From: JBBRHQ01 sp963840235
GTDB taxonomy: Bacteria > Actinomycetota > Thermoleophilia > Solirubrobacterales > 70-9
Length of the DNA stretch: 64,000 bases
Direction of reading: 5' to 3'
Assembly (NCBI GenBank): GCA_963840235.1
Contig: CAWIYC010000002.1
Span: 372,001-436,000 of the forward strand
Part shown: positions 22,792 to 30,199 of the stretch, piece after piece
Layout of the letters: every line of letters begins with the position of its first letter
How positions within the stretch are numbered: position 1 is the stretch's first letter
The notes under the pieces: model-generated
The model's database searches: none
Seen by the model: only the letters and a program-made list of their open reading frames with translations
What the model was told of the DNA's origin: nothing
Made by a program: the position numbers and the translations under genes

Positions 22792-23394
22792 GTGGACCTG
22801 ACCAAGAGGCAGAAGGAGATCTTCGATTTCATCCGCCGCTACGCGGCCAAGACCGGCTACCCGCCCACGGTGCGGGAGATCGGCAAGGCCGTCGGGCTGC
22901 ACTCCTCCTCGACCGTCCACGCGCACCTCGCGAATCTCGAGAAGGCCGGCCTGCTGCGCCGCGACCCGTCGAAGCCGCGAGCGATCGAGCTGCTGATCGG
23001 CAAGGCGAAGAGGGCGATTCGAACCGACGGCTTCCCGCTCGTCGGGCAGGTCGCGGCCGGCGAACCGATCCTCGCCGAGGAGAGAATCGAGGAGTACCTC
23101 GAGATACCCGACGTGATCGGCGGAGAGGACGGCGACTACATCCTCCAGGTCCGCGGCGAGAGCATGAAGGACGCAGGCATCCTCGAGGGCGATTACGTGG
23201 TCGTGCGGCCGTCCGACGACGCCGACAACGGCGAGATAGTCGTAGCCCTGATCGGGGAGGAGGCGACGGTGAAGCGGATCTATCGCGAGGCCGACCACAT
23301 CCGCCTGCAGCCGGAGAACGAGGCGATGGAGCCGATCAGGACCGCCGACGCGCAGGTCCTCGGCCGCGTCGTGGGAGTCTTCAGGAAGGTTTGA
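22792..23394 (+). CDS. lexA: SOS transcriptional repressor LexA
   Basis: This 200-residue repressor-protease has a winged-helix DNA-binding domain (1-65; LTKRQKEIFDFI at the start, GLHSSSTVHAHLANLEKAGLL as recognition region). The self-cleavage site is Ala89-Gly90 in GQVAAGEP, and the catalytic dyad is Ser124 (RGESMKDAGI) and Lys161 (TVKRI). RecA-stimulated cleavage relieves repression after DNA damage. GTG at 22792 gives the classical N terminus and follows AGGAGGAG. An in-frame GTG at 22738, inside the operator, could give an 18-residue Arg-rich extension from a leaderless transcript. Confidence 0.96.
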   Translation: MDLTKRQKEIFDFIRRYAAKTGYPPTVREIGKAVGLHSSSTVHAHLANLEKAGLLRRDPSKPRAIELLIGKAKRAIRTDGFPLVGQVAAGEPILAEERIEEYLEIPDVIGGEDGDYILQVRGESMKDAGILEGDYVVVRPSDDADNGEIVVALIGEEATVKRIYREADHIRLQPENEAMEPIRTADAQVLGRVVGVFRKV

Positions 23395-23395
23395 C

Positions 23396-23620
23396 GTGAG
23401 CGCGCTGGCCACAGATTCGATTCGGCCCCGGCTCGCGGAGGAGAGGGAGATGGGACGTTCGGCAGCGCGGTTGTTCGAGCCGTCGGGTTGGACGCTTGAG
23501 GACGCGATCCTCAGCGTCTGGGAGGACTTGACGGCCGGCAACCCGGCCGAATGCCCTGTCTGCCAGGCCCGCATCCGGGTCAGCAGCGGCTGCGAGAGCT
23601 GCGGCTCCGAGCTCAGCTAG
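23396..23620 (+). CDS. small zinc-ribbon protein downstream of lexA
   Basis: This 74-residue protein has a C-terminal CPVC...CESC tetracysteine cluster (about residues 53-71) that should bind one zinc ion. The N-terminal part contains a short helix, WTLEDAILSVWEDL. It starts with GTG one base after the lexA stop codon, so it is co-transcribed and probably SOS-regulated. No known family was recognised. Confidence 0.65.
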   Translation: MSALATDSIRPRLAEEREMGRSAARLFEPSGWTLEDAILSVWEDLTAGNPAECPVCQARIRVSSGCESCGSELS

Positions 23621-23668
23621 GCCGGGAACGGAGCCGGCGAATAAGCAAGCAGTTCGAAATGCGCTGCT

Positions 23669-23696
23669 TTGCAGCCGGCCGCTGGAGGACTACCAT
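23669..23696 (+). promoter_or_regulatory. promoter of RNase P RNA
   Basis: TTGCAG (23669-23674) and TACCAT (23691-23696) are separated by 16 bases and lie 8 bases before the mapped 5' end of the RNA. Confidence 0.6.
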
Positions 23697-23704
23697 TCCC
23701 TATT

Positions 23705-24076
23705 GCGGGCTGAGCGACCGCGGGGGGAGAGAAAACCCCTCGAGGAAAGTCCGGACACCGAAGGGCGAGGGCGGTGGGTAATTCCACCCGGGGAAACCCG
23801 CGGGAAAGTGCCACAGAAACACACGGCCGATGGCGCGGCCACACGTGAGCCGCGCACAGGCAAAGGTGAAAGGGTGCGGTAAGAGCGCACCGGCGTCGCG
23901 GTGACGCGGCGGCCAGGCAAACCCCGCCCGGTGCAAGGCCAAACAGGATCGACGACCCGGCCCGGCGAGATCCAGGTGGGCTGCAGGGCGGCCGCTTCGG
24001 CGGTGGCCCCGGCGGGGCGAGAGTCCCGGCGAGACAGATGGTCGCTCACGACAGGATCCGGCTTACAGGCCCGCTG
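23705..24076 (+). ncRNA. rnpB: RNase P RNA, bacterial class A
   Basis: This catalytic RNA trims tRNA 5' leaders. Conserved blocks are clear: GAGGAAAGTCCGGAC near the 5' end (CR I), ACAGAAA, GGTAAGAGCGCACC, CAAACCCCGCCCGG, AGATGGTCGCTCACGACAG and GGATCCGGCTTACAGGC near the 3' end (CR V). The terminal helix pairs GCGGGC(T)G at 23705 with CAGGCCCGC ending at 24074. Length is about 370 nt. A strong hairpin terminator follows directly. Ends are estimated from helix P1 pairing. Confidence 0.95.
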
Positions 24077-24078
24077 AA

Positions 24079-24112
24079 GGAGAGGCTCCCGCGAGGGAGC
24101 CTCTCCCATTTT
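24079..24112 (+). terminator. Rho-independent terminator of rnpB
   Basis: GGAGAGGCTCCC pairs with GGGAGCCTCTCC across a GCGA tetraloop (24079-24106), followed by CATTTT. Confidence 0.85.
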
Positions 24113-24121
24113 GGGGAGACG

Positions 24122-24952
24122 TCAGCCCGGGGGCCAGCTACCGGACTCGATCAGCTTCTTGTAGCGGCGCTGGCGTCGCGCGGCGTCGCGCATGAACCAG
24201 GAGATGCCCCTCACCCCGAAGGAGGGGAAGGCGTCGAGTAGACGCACCACCGCCCCCCGCCAGCGCGGGATCGTGAGGACGGGGCGCGGGCGGTCGATCA
24301 GCCTGCCGACCTCCGCCGCCACCCGCTCGGGGGTTTGAAGCACGCCGGAGAACGAGGCGGCGGCGGCGGGGTCGTCGAGCTTGTCCTCGAGCATCGGGGT
24401 CCAGATCCCGTCAGGGCAGACGGCCGATAGATGGATGCCGCGGATCCCGGCCCGTCGCAGGTCGAGCTGGGTCCCGAGGGTGAAGGCCATCGCGCCGTGC
24501 TTGCTGGCGGCGTAGGCGACCTCCCCCGGCGCCGCAATCAGGCCGGCGAGCGAGACGACGTTGATCACGTGTCCGCGCCCGGCCGCGATCATCGGCTGCA
24601 GTGCCGCCACAGTTCCGTTCATGGTGCCGATCAAGTTCACCTCGATCATCAGCTTGCGCGTGGTGGGGTCCTGCTCCCAGGAGTTGCCCGTGATCAGCAC
24701 CCCGGCGTTGTTGACCCAGACATCGAGCGAGCCGGCCATCTGCACCGTGGTCGCGGCGACCGAGTGGCATGCCTCCTCGTCGCGAACGTCGAGCGCGGAG
24801 CCGAAGGCGCCCCGGCCGATCTCCGCGGCCGCCTCGGCCGCCGCCGACTCCTCGATGTCGGTGACGTGGACGGTGAAGCCGCGGGCGGCGAGGGTCGAGA
24901 CGATCGCGCGGCCGAGGCCCCCACCGGCTCCTGTGACGACCGCGGTCGGCAT
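24122..24952 (-). CDS. short-chain dehydrogenase/reductase
   Basis: This 276-residue classical SDR has the cofactor motif TGAGGGLG (8-15), VNNAG near 85, a catalytic Ser in VVSLAG and YAASK near residue 154. A C-terminal extension ends in an Arg-rich helix (RDAARRQRRYKK) that may touch the membrane. NAD(P)-dependent; substrate unknown. Its 3' end lies 10 bases past the rnpB terminator. Confidence 0.85.
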   Translation of the reverse strand: MPTAVVTGAGGGLGRAIVSTLAARGFTVHVTDIEESAAAEAAAEIGRGAFGSALDVRDEEACHSVAATTVQMAGSLDVWVNNAGVLITGNSWEQDPTTRKLMIEVNLIGTMNGTVAALQPMIAAGRGHVINVVSLAGLIAAPGEVAYAASKHGAMAFTLGTQLDLRRAGIRGIHLSAVCPDGIWTPMLEDKLDDPAAAASFSGVLQTPERVAAEVGRLIDRPRPVLTIPRWRGAVVRLLDAFPSFGVRGISWFMRDAARRQRRYKKLIESGSWPPG

Positions 24953-25051
24953 TGAGATGGAGGATATTGGCAGGCGCCACTGAAAACGAAAGGGCGACCG
25001 TGGAGGTTTAGACGGTCGCGCCGTGGGGGACGGTGTTTACATAACGCCGAG

Positions 25052-25204
25052 TCTTCCGCTAACGTGCACGACCGAACCGCTGAATCTCCGCCACATATCC
25101 GGAGATCGGGGGACCCGTCAGTTGGGGCGAATCGCCGGCATCTGCCGCGTAGCGCAGCTCTTTCAGCGCGAGCCCGTCAGCTAACCCCGTAAGCGTTGGA
25201 AAGA
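25052..25204 (+). promoter_or_regulatory. cyclic di-AMP riboswitch (ydaO/yuaA class)
   Basis: The conserved blocks of this class appear in order: CGCTAACG near the 5' end, GGGGGACCC (25108-25116), TTGGGGCGAATC (25122-25133) and CCGTCAGCTAACCCCGTAAGCG (25174-25195). The outer stem pairs TCTTCC (25052-25057) with GGAAAGA (25198-25204). The downstream gene encodes a secreted wall protein, as is usual for this riboswitch in actinobacteria. The 3' strand of the outer stem contains the likely ribosome-binding site of that gene, so ligand binding would hide it; that mechanism is inference. Confidence 0.85.
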
Positions 25205-25206
25205 GT

Positions 25207-25893
25207 ATGAGCGAAGGCGCACGCCCACAGAGGGCGCATATGAGCAGCAAGCACGTCGTCGCCTCGGCGTTCGGTCTCCGCAGCCGGATCGGGCTCTTCC
25301 TCGCGGTCCTTGCCCTCGCTCCGGCTGCCGTCGCCCAGGCTTCGAGTGGGGGCATCTCCTCGACCACCACCGGCGGCGCCTCCCCGAACGGGCCGGAGAT
25401 CCCCTTCGGGGCCCGGGTCCTGAAGCTGGGGATGGAGGGAAACGACGTCGCAGTGCTGAACGGGATCGTCAAGTCGAAGGCCTACGGTGACGCGGTCCGC
25501 TTCGGCAGCGAGTTCAAGAGCCCGACCGCCTCTGCGGTGAAGGAGTTTCAGCGCCGCAAGTCGCTGTCGCCGAGCGGCGTGGTGACCAAGGCGACCGCAC
25601 AGGAACTGGCGGCTTCGATGAGGCATAGCGGCGCCACCTGGTACGGACCGGGCTTCTACGGCAACAAGACGGCCTGCGGGCAGGTCCTGCGCACCGCCAC
25701 CATCGGCGTCGCCCACAAGACCCTTCCCTGCGGCACCAAGGTCACCTTCTACTACCACGGCCACTCCGCGATCGCCCGGGTGATCGACCGCGGCCCCTTC
25801 ACCAGGGGCAACGACTGGGACCTGACCAACGGCCTGCGCAAGATCCTCCATTTCAACGGCAGCGACCAGATCCGCTACGCCGTTTCCAACTAG
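25207..25893 (+). CDS. secreted RlpA-like double-psi beta-barrel protein with peptidoglycan-binding domain
   Basis: This 228-residue exported protein has a signal peptide whose hydrophobic core lies at about 29-43 and ends AQA. A PG_binding_1-like domain follows (about 68-135; LKLGMEGNDVAVLN...VKEFQRRKSLSPSGVV), then an RlpA-type barrel (140-228; TWYGPGFYGNKTACGQ, HKTLPCGTKV, IDRGPF). Such proteins cleave or bind denuded glycan strands of peptidoglycan. The ATG at 25207 sits just after a GGAAAG that belongs to the riboswitch outer stem; an in-frame ATG at 25240 is an alternative. Expression should respond to cyclic di-AMP. Confidence 0.85.
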   Translation: MSEGARPQRAHMSSKHVVASAFGLRSRIGLFLAVLALAPAAVAQASSGGISSTTTGGASPNGPEIPFGARVLKLGMEGNDVAVLNGIVKSKAYGDAVRFGSEFKSPTASAVKEFQRRKSLSPSGVVTKATAQELAASMRHSGATWYGPGFYGNKTACGQVLRTATIGVAHKTLPCGTKVTFYYHGHSAIARVIDRGPFTRGNDWDLTNGLRKILHFNGSDQIRYAVSN

Positions 25894-26009
25894 CGTCTCA
25901 ACCCTTCGACCAGGCGTCCACGCCGGCCTCCGGACCCCGGGGACCGCAACCTTTGGCCTTCCCGAGCATTTAGGCTGCTGGCAGCACCACCTACGGAAGG
26001 AGCATTTCA

Positions 26010-26750
26010 ATGCCGAAGTCCACCGAAAACGCGCCTCGGGGCGCGAACCGGCCGCGGCCCGCGCTGGCGGCGACGGCGGCCCTGGTGGGCTGCCTATCGG
26101 TTCTGCTGGCGCTGGTCGCGGGCGCCTCCGGCGCCGGTGCGCAATCGGCGAAGACGACCGTGATCCTCGGCGGCGCGGGCCAGCTTCCCGACCCGTCCTG
26201 CCCCGAGAACCCCTGCCGGGCGATCGGGAGCGTCACCGGGTTCCAGGCGCAGACCCCGAAGTCAAACCTGCCCTTCCGGGTTCCCGGCAACGGCAGGATC
26301 ACCGCCTGGAGCATCACCCTTGCCCAGCCGACGAACAAGCAGCGCTCGTTCTTCAACGGCTTCTTCGGCACTCCACCCGAGGCGCGGATCGCGATCCTGA
26401 AGCGTGTACCGGGCACCAGTCCCCCTCGGTACAAGCTGCGGCGACAAAGCGCGATCCGGGTCCTCAGCCCCTACCTCGGCCAGACGGTCAAGTTCAAGCT
26501 CGGCAAGGCCCTTCCCGTGCGCAGGGGCAACATCGTCGGGCTGACGGTGCCGACCTGGGCGCCGACTTTCGCGATCAACCTCTCGGGCAAGAACGCCTGG
26601 CGGGCGAGCCGCCAGAAGGGCAAGTGCTACAACACCACCGATCTGCGCCAGGGGCGGCCGCAGCAAGTGGTCGCATCGAAGCGGGCCTACGGCTGCCGCT
26701 ACACGACGGCCCGCCTGCTCTACACGGCGACGCTGATCCAGGATCGCTAG
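26010..26750 (+). CDS. secreted protein of unknown function
   Basis: This 246-residue protein has a long N-terminal region followed by a hydrophobic signal segment (about 20-44) and cleavage near GAGAQS. The mature part looks all-beta, with four cysteines (two close together in DPSCPENPC, one in KGKCY and one in YGCRY) that could form disulfides. It has an AAGGAG ribosome-binding site before the ATG and TAGGCT about 33 bases upstream as a possible -10. No family recognised. The layout resembles other secreted orphan proteins in this window, such as 53682-54383. Confidence 0.7.
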   Translation: MPKSTENAPRGANRPRPALAATAALVGCLSVLLALVAGASGAGAQSAKTTVILGGAGQLPDPSCPENPCRAIGSVTGFQAQTPKSNLPFRVPGNGRITAWSITLAQPTNKQRSFFNGFFGTPPEARIAILKRVPGTSPPRYKLRRQSAIRVLSPYLGQTVKFKLGKALPVRRGNIVGLTVPTWAPTFAINLSGKNAWRASRQKGKCYNTTDLRQGRPQQVVASKRAYGCRYTTARLLYTATLIQDR

Positions 26751-26760
26751 CCGCCCGAGA

Positions 26761-26790
26761 CAGGCGCCGGGGCAAAGGTCCCGGCGCCTG
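26761..26790. terminator. hairpin terminator between convergent genes
   Basis: CAGGCGCCGGG (26761-26771) pairs perfectly with CCCGGCGCCTG (26780-26790) around an 8-base loop, 10 bases after the stop of the secreted protein gene and 27 before the end of the convergent gene. No T tract. Confidence 0.6.
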
Positions 26791-26817
26791 CGTCCTCTGG
26801 GTGGCCTGCGCCTCGCC

Positions 26818-27390
26818 CTAGGCAGCCGCGGGCAGGACCCGCGGCGTTGCCTGGTCCTGCGGCAGCGCGGCGGCAGTCGCAATCAGGCTCTGGAACTCGT
26901 TCAGCGCCAGGTGCCCGACCGCCTCGAGGATCTCCTCGTCGGTCCAGCCGATCTCCCGCGCCTCCTCATGGAGGTGGAGCGGGGGGTGGCCCTCCGCCTC
27001 CAGGGCCGCCTTCAGGTAGCGCAGCAACGCCGCCTCCTTCTCATCGCCAGAGGTGAACCTGCGCGCCCGCGAGACCTCGTCGAGGCCGAGCCCGGCGCGG
27101 CGGGCTGACTTCGCGTGCTGGGCGATGCTGTAGCTGTCGCCCCGGTGCTCGGCAACGGCCAACGCGATCCGCTCGCGAGTCGCCTGCGGCAGGACGCCGC
27201 CGCGAAGCTCCGAGCGCATCCGGGTGTAGGCGCGGAGTACAACCGGGGCCCCCGCCAGTACACCGATGAACTTGCTCACTGCCCCGCCCGCTGCCTGGAT
27301 CGTCGTCAGGATCGGTGCGCTGCCGTCGGGGGCCGTCAACTCGTCGTGGATCTGGAATCTGCTTACGTCTGTCTTTATCGTCACGATCAA
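26818..27390 (-). CDS. carboxymuconolactone decarboxylase/AhpD-family protein lacking the redox cysteines
   Basis: This 190-residue all-helical protein has the AhpD/CMD pattern: VLRAYTRMRSELRGGVLPQATRERIALAVAEHRG, then a helix with QHAKSARRAGL, and a C-terminal GWTDEEILEAVGHLALNEF. In peroxidase members the central motif is CxxC followed by His; here the segment reads SYSIAQH, so both cysteines are absent although the His remains. A decarboxylase-like or non-redox role is possible. The upstream 253 bases to glnA are unusually A/T-rich for this genome. Confidence 0.75.
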   Translation of the reverse strand: MIVTIKTDVSRFQIHDELTAPDGSAPILTTIQAAGGAVSKFIGVLAGAPVVLRAYTRMRSELRGGVLPQATRERIALAVAEHRGDSYSIAQHAKSARRAGLGLDEVSRARRFTSGDEKEAALLRYLKAALEAEGHPPLHLHEEAREIGWTDEEILEAVGHLALNEFQSLIATAAALPQDQATPRVLPAAA

Positions 27391-27643
27391 CCTGCTTCCG
27401 GCTCGAATGGGCCGCCTTTTCGCTTGATCACGGGCGATTCCCTCGCTGTTGATAAGCCTTGAGCTTTCCCTTTACTTTACTTTGGGCCAACTACTTACAA
27501 CGGGTAAGTTATAGCTCTTTTCGGACGGGCTCGCAAGCTCTGCCCCGCCTCGCATCTACCCGCTATACGAGCACCGGCACCTCGGCGGTTCACTTTTCGC
27601 CTATCGTTGGCGGGCCGAGCAGGTCGACCCCGGGAGAGCAGAA
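27391..27643. other. A/T-rich divergent promoter region before glutamine synthetase
   Basis: This 253-base gap between divergent genes is much richer in A and T than its surroundings (CTTTACTTTACTTTGGG and TTACAACGGGTAAGTTATAG are visible). TATCGT at 27602-27607 is a candidate -10 for glnA, leaving a leader of about 30 bases with GGGAGAG before the ATG. No clear GlnR or other operator could be identified by eye. Confidence 0.4.
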
Positions 27644-28993
27644 ATGGCAGAGCCGCCGAAGAGCGCCAGCGACGTAATCTCGATCTGCGAGGAGCGCGAC
27701 GTCCGCTTCGTCCGCCTCTGGTTCACGGACGTCCTCGGCCAGCTCAAGAGCTTCTCAATCAACTCCTCGGAGCTCGAAGACGCCTTCGAGGGAGGGATGG
27801 GGTTCGACGGCTCCTCGATCACCGGCTTCAACCCGATCGAGGAGTCGGACATGATCGCAATGCCGGATCCCTCGACCTTTGCCCTGCTCCCCTGGCGTCC
27901 CGAGGACGCCAACGCCACTGCGAGGATGTTCTGCGACGTCCGTGTACCCGGCGGCGACCCCTACGAGGGTGACCCCCGCTGGATCCTGCGGCGGGCTGTG
28001 GAGCGCGCCTCGGAGCTCGGCTTCGATGCCTACAACGTCGGCCCGGAGCTCGAGTTCTTCTATTTCAGGTCGGCCAAGCCGGAGGGGCCGCCCGAGGTCC
28101 TCGACGAGGGCGGCTACTTCGACCTGACCACGCTCGACGCCGGCTCCGACGTCCGCCGCGAGACGGTGCTGGCGCTGGAGAAGATGGGCATACACGTCGA
28201 GTACACCCATCACGAGGTCGGCCCCTCGCAACACGAGGTGGACATGCGCTACAAGAACGCGCTTGCGATGGCTGACGATTGCATGACCTACCGCATCGTG
28301 GTCAAGGAGTACGCGATGAAGTACGGCTGGCACGCGACCTTCATGCCCAAGCCGCTGTTCGGCGAGAACGGCTCCGGCATGCACGTCCACCAATCGCTGG
28401 GCAAGGATGGCAGCAATGCCTTCTTCGACCCGGACGACCAGTACTTCCTCTCGCAGACGGCGAAGTCGTTCATCGCAGGCCAGCTCAAGCACGCTCGCGA
28501 GATCTCGTCGCTGTTCGCCCAGTGGGTGAACTCCTACAAGCGCCTCGTCCCCGGCTACGAGGCGCCGGTGTATCTGGCCTGGTCCCGTCGCAACCGCTCG
28601 GCGCTGATTCGGGTGCCGCTCTACCACCCGGGCAAGGAGACCGCCACCCGCGCCGAGCTGCGCTGCCCCGACCCGGCATGCAACCCATACCTCTGTTTCG
28701 CCGGGATGCTGCATGCGGGCCTCGAGGGGATCGAGAAGGGCTACGAGCTGCCTGAGCCGATGGAGCAGAACCTCTACCATCTCTCCCCCGAGGAGCGCTC
28801 GCAGCGGGGGATCGAGCAGCTGCCGGAAACCCTGGGCGAGGCGATCGAGGTCGCGGCCGAGTCGGAGCTCGTCCTGCGCACTCTCGGCGAGCACACCTTC
28901 CGCCGCTTCATCGAGATCAAGCGCCAGGAGTGGGATGACTACCGGGTCCAGGTCACCCCCTTTGAGATCGAGCACTTCCTGCCGATTCTCTGA
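27644..28993 (+). CDS. glnA: glutamine synthetase, type I
   Basis: This 449-residue cytoplasmic enzyme joins ammonia to glutamate using ATP and forms a dodecamer. Signatures are FDGSSITGF (N-terminal beta-grasp), GPELEFFYF (metal site), HHEVGPSQHEVD, the ATP-binding block KPLFGENGSGMHVHQSL, and RIPLYHP-like RVPLYHPGKETATRAELRCPDP. Its length fits GSI-alpha. The position of the adenylylation loop reads NLYHLSPEER; a Tyr is present, but the sequence context is not the GSI-beta one, so adenylylation is doubtful. The next gene starts in the TGATG overlap. Confidence 0.95.
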   Translation: MAEPPKSASDVISICEERDVRFVRLWFTDVLGQLKSFSINSSELEDAFEGGMGFDGSSITGFNPIEESDMIAMPDPSTFALLPWRPEDANATARMFCDVRVPGGDPYEGDPRWILRRAVERASELGFDAYNVGPELEFFYFRSAKPEGPPEVLDEGGYFDLTTLDAGSDVRRETVLALEKMGIHVEYTHHEVGPSQHEVDMRYKNALAMADDCMTYRIVVKEYAMKYGWHATFMPKPLFGENGSGMHVHQSLGKDGSNAFFDPDDQYFLSQTAKSFIAGQLKHAREISSLFAQWVNSYKRLVPGYEAPVYLAWSRRNRSALIRVPLYHPGKETATRAELRCPDPACNPYLCFAGMLHAGLEGIEKGYELPEPMEQNLYHLSPEERSQRGIEQLPETLGEAIEVAAESELVLRTLGEHTFRRFIEIKRQEWDDYRVQVTPFEIEHFLPIL

Positions 28994-29706
28994 TGCCCAG
29001 GCTGCACGTTCTTCGCGTCTTCGTCAACGACGAGGGCGAGTGGGGAAACCCGCTCGGCGTCTTCCTCGACGGGGGCGAGGTCCCGGAGTCCGAGCGCCAG
29101 CCGGTCGCCGCCGACCTCGGCTACAGCGAGACGGTCTTCGTCGAGGACCCGGTCGTCGGCGAGTTGCGGATCTTCACGCCGGCCGCCGAGATCCCCTTCG
29201 CCGGGCACCCGCTCGTGGGCACCGCATGGCTGCTCGCAAGTCAGGGACGGCCGCCCCCGGCGCTGCGCCCGCGAGCCGGCCGGGTCGAGGTCCGGTTCGA
29301 GGGCGAGGCCGCCTTCATCGCCGGCCTGGGGGAGTGGTCTGCCTTTGCCGAGGTCGAGCTGGCCGACCCGGCCCAGGTCCACGCTCTGCGGGGGCGTCCG
29401 GAGGGCATGGAGGGAGACGTCTACGCCTGGGCCTGGATCGACGAGGCCGCGGGCACGATCAGGGCGCGGTCCTTCGCGCCCGACTTCGGCATCCCAGAGG
29501 ACGAGGCGACCGGCTCGGCCGCGCTCGGCCTCGCAGTCAAGCTCGACCGCGAGGTGACGATCCACCAGGGGCACGGCTCGGTCCTCGTCGCCCGGGCGCT
29601 GGGCGAGGGTCGCGGCGAGGTCGGGGGGAGGGTGGCGCTCGTCGAGGAGCGCGACTACCCCCTTCGTCCCAGCCGCCGATCCGGGGCGGTCAGCTCCGGC
29701 CGCTGA
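28993..29706 (+). CDS. PhzF-family isomerase
   Basis: This 237-residue protein has the PhzF fold motifs: GNPLGVF near residue 20, SETVFV with the catalytic Glu near 45, IPFAGHPLVGTA, and EDEATGSAALGL in the second half. PhzF enzymes catalyse acid-base isomerisations, as in phenazine synthesis, but most homologues have unknown substrates. It is somewhat shorter than the usual 260-290. The ATG overlaps the glnA stop by one base. The 3' end overlaps the convergent SnoaL-like gene by 17 bases. Confidence 0.85.
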   Translation: MPRLHVLRVFVNDEGEWGNPLGVFLDGGEVPESERQPVAADLGYSETVFVEDPVVGELRIFTPAAEIPFAGHPLVGTAWLLASQGRPPPALRPRAGRVEVRFEGEAAFIAGLGEWSAFAEVELADPAQVHALRGRPEGMEGDVYAWAWIDEAAGTIRARSFAPDFGIPEDEATGSAALGLAVKLDREVTIHQGHGSVLVARALGEGRGEVGGRVALVEERDYPLRPSRRSGAVSSGR

Positions 29707-30199
29707 ACCGCGCGACGGCCGCCGTCTTCAGGTTCATCGCTCCGAGCATCGCCCGCTCCGCGACCGATCCCGTCGGGGGCAGCGCGCCCAGCTTCTGGGC
29801 TATGTCGGCGCCGTTGACGTAGGCGCGGTTCTCGGTCACCAGGCCGTCCCCGTTGAAGGTCAGCAGGTCGCAGCCCTCGGTCTCGATCCGGGCGCCGTTG
29901 GCGATCAGGCCCTGGAAGCGGGCGTCGCCGGTGAAGGATCCGGTCGCCCGCCAGCGCACCGCCGCCCGGTCCTCGCCGGCGACCACGTCCACCACCTCGA
30001 ACTGGAAGTCGGGAAAAGCGGCGAACAGGTTCTCGAAGTAATCCCGGTATCCCTCCGGCACGTGCAACTCGGCCATGCCGTAGATGTAGGCGACTCCGCC
30101 CGGCGCCCAGTTGGCGATCATCTCCTCGACGTCGCGGTTCGCCGCGGCCGCGAAGTACTCCCGCGCCAGGTCCTCGGTCGTCTTCTCAGTCGTCGCCAT
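29690..30199 (-). CDS. SnoaL/NTF2-like ester-cyclase family protein
   Basis: This 169-residue cone-shaped NTF2-fold protein is recognised by DLAREYFAAAANRDVEEMIANWAPGG, the GYRDYFENLFAAFPDFQFEVVDVVAGEDRAAVRW segment in parts, and GCDLLTFNGDGLVTENRAY. The family includes polyketide cyclases and many small-molecule binders; the ligand is unknown. It overlaps the upstream DUF255 gene by 14 bases and is translated with it. Confidence 0.8.
   Translation of the reverse strand: MATTEKTTEDLAREYFAAAANRDVEEMIANWAPGGVAYIYGMAELHVPEGYRDYFENLFAAFPDFQFEVVDVVAGEDRAAVRWRATGSFTGDARFQGLIANGARIETEGCDLLTFNGDGLVTENRAYVNGADIAQKLGALPPTGSVAERAMLGAMNLKTAAVARFSGRS

Noticed and set aside
27607..27972. Small plus-strand gene overlapping the start of glnA
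   Set aside because: Arg-rich product in another frame of glnA with no ribosome-binding site or motif.
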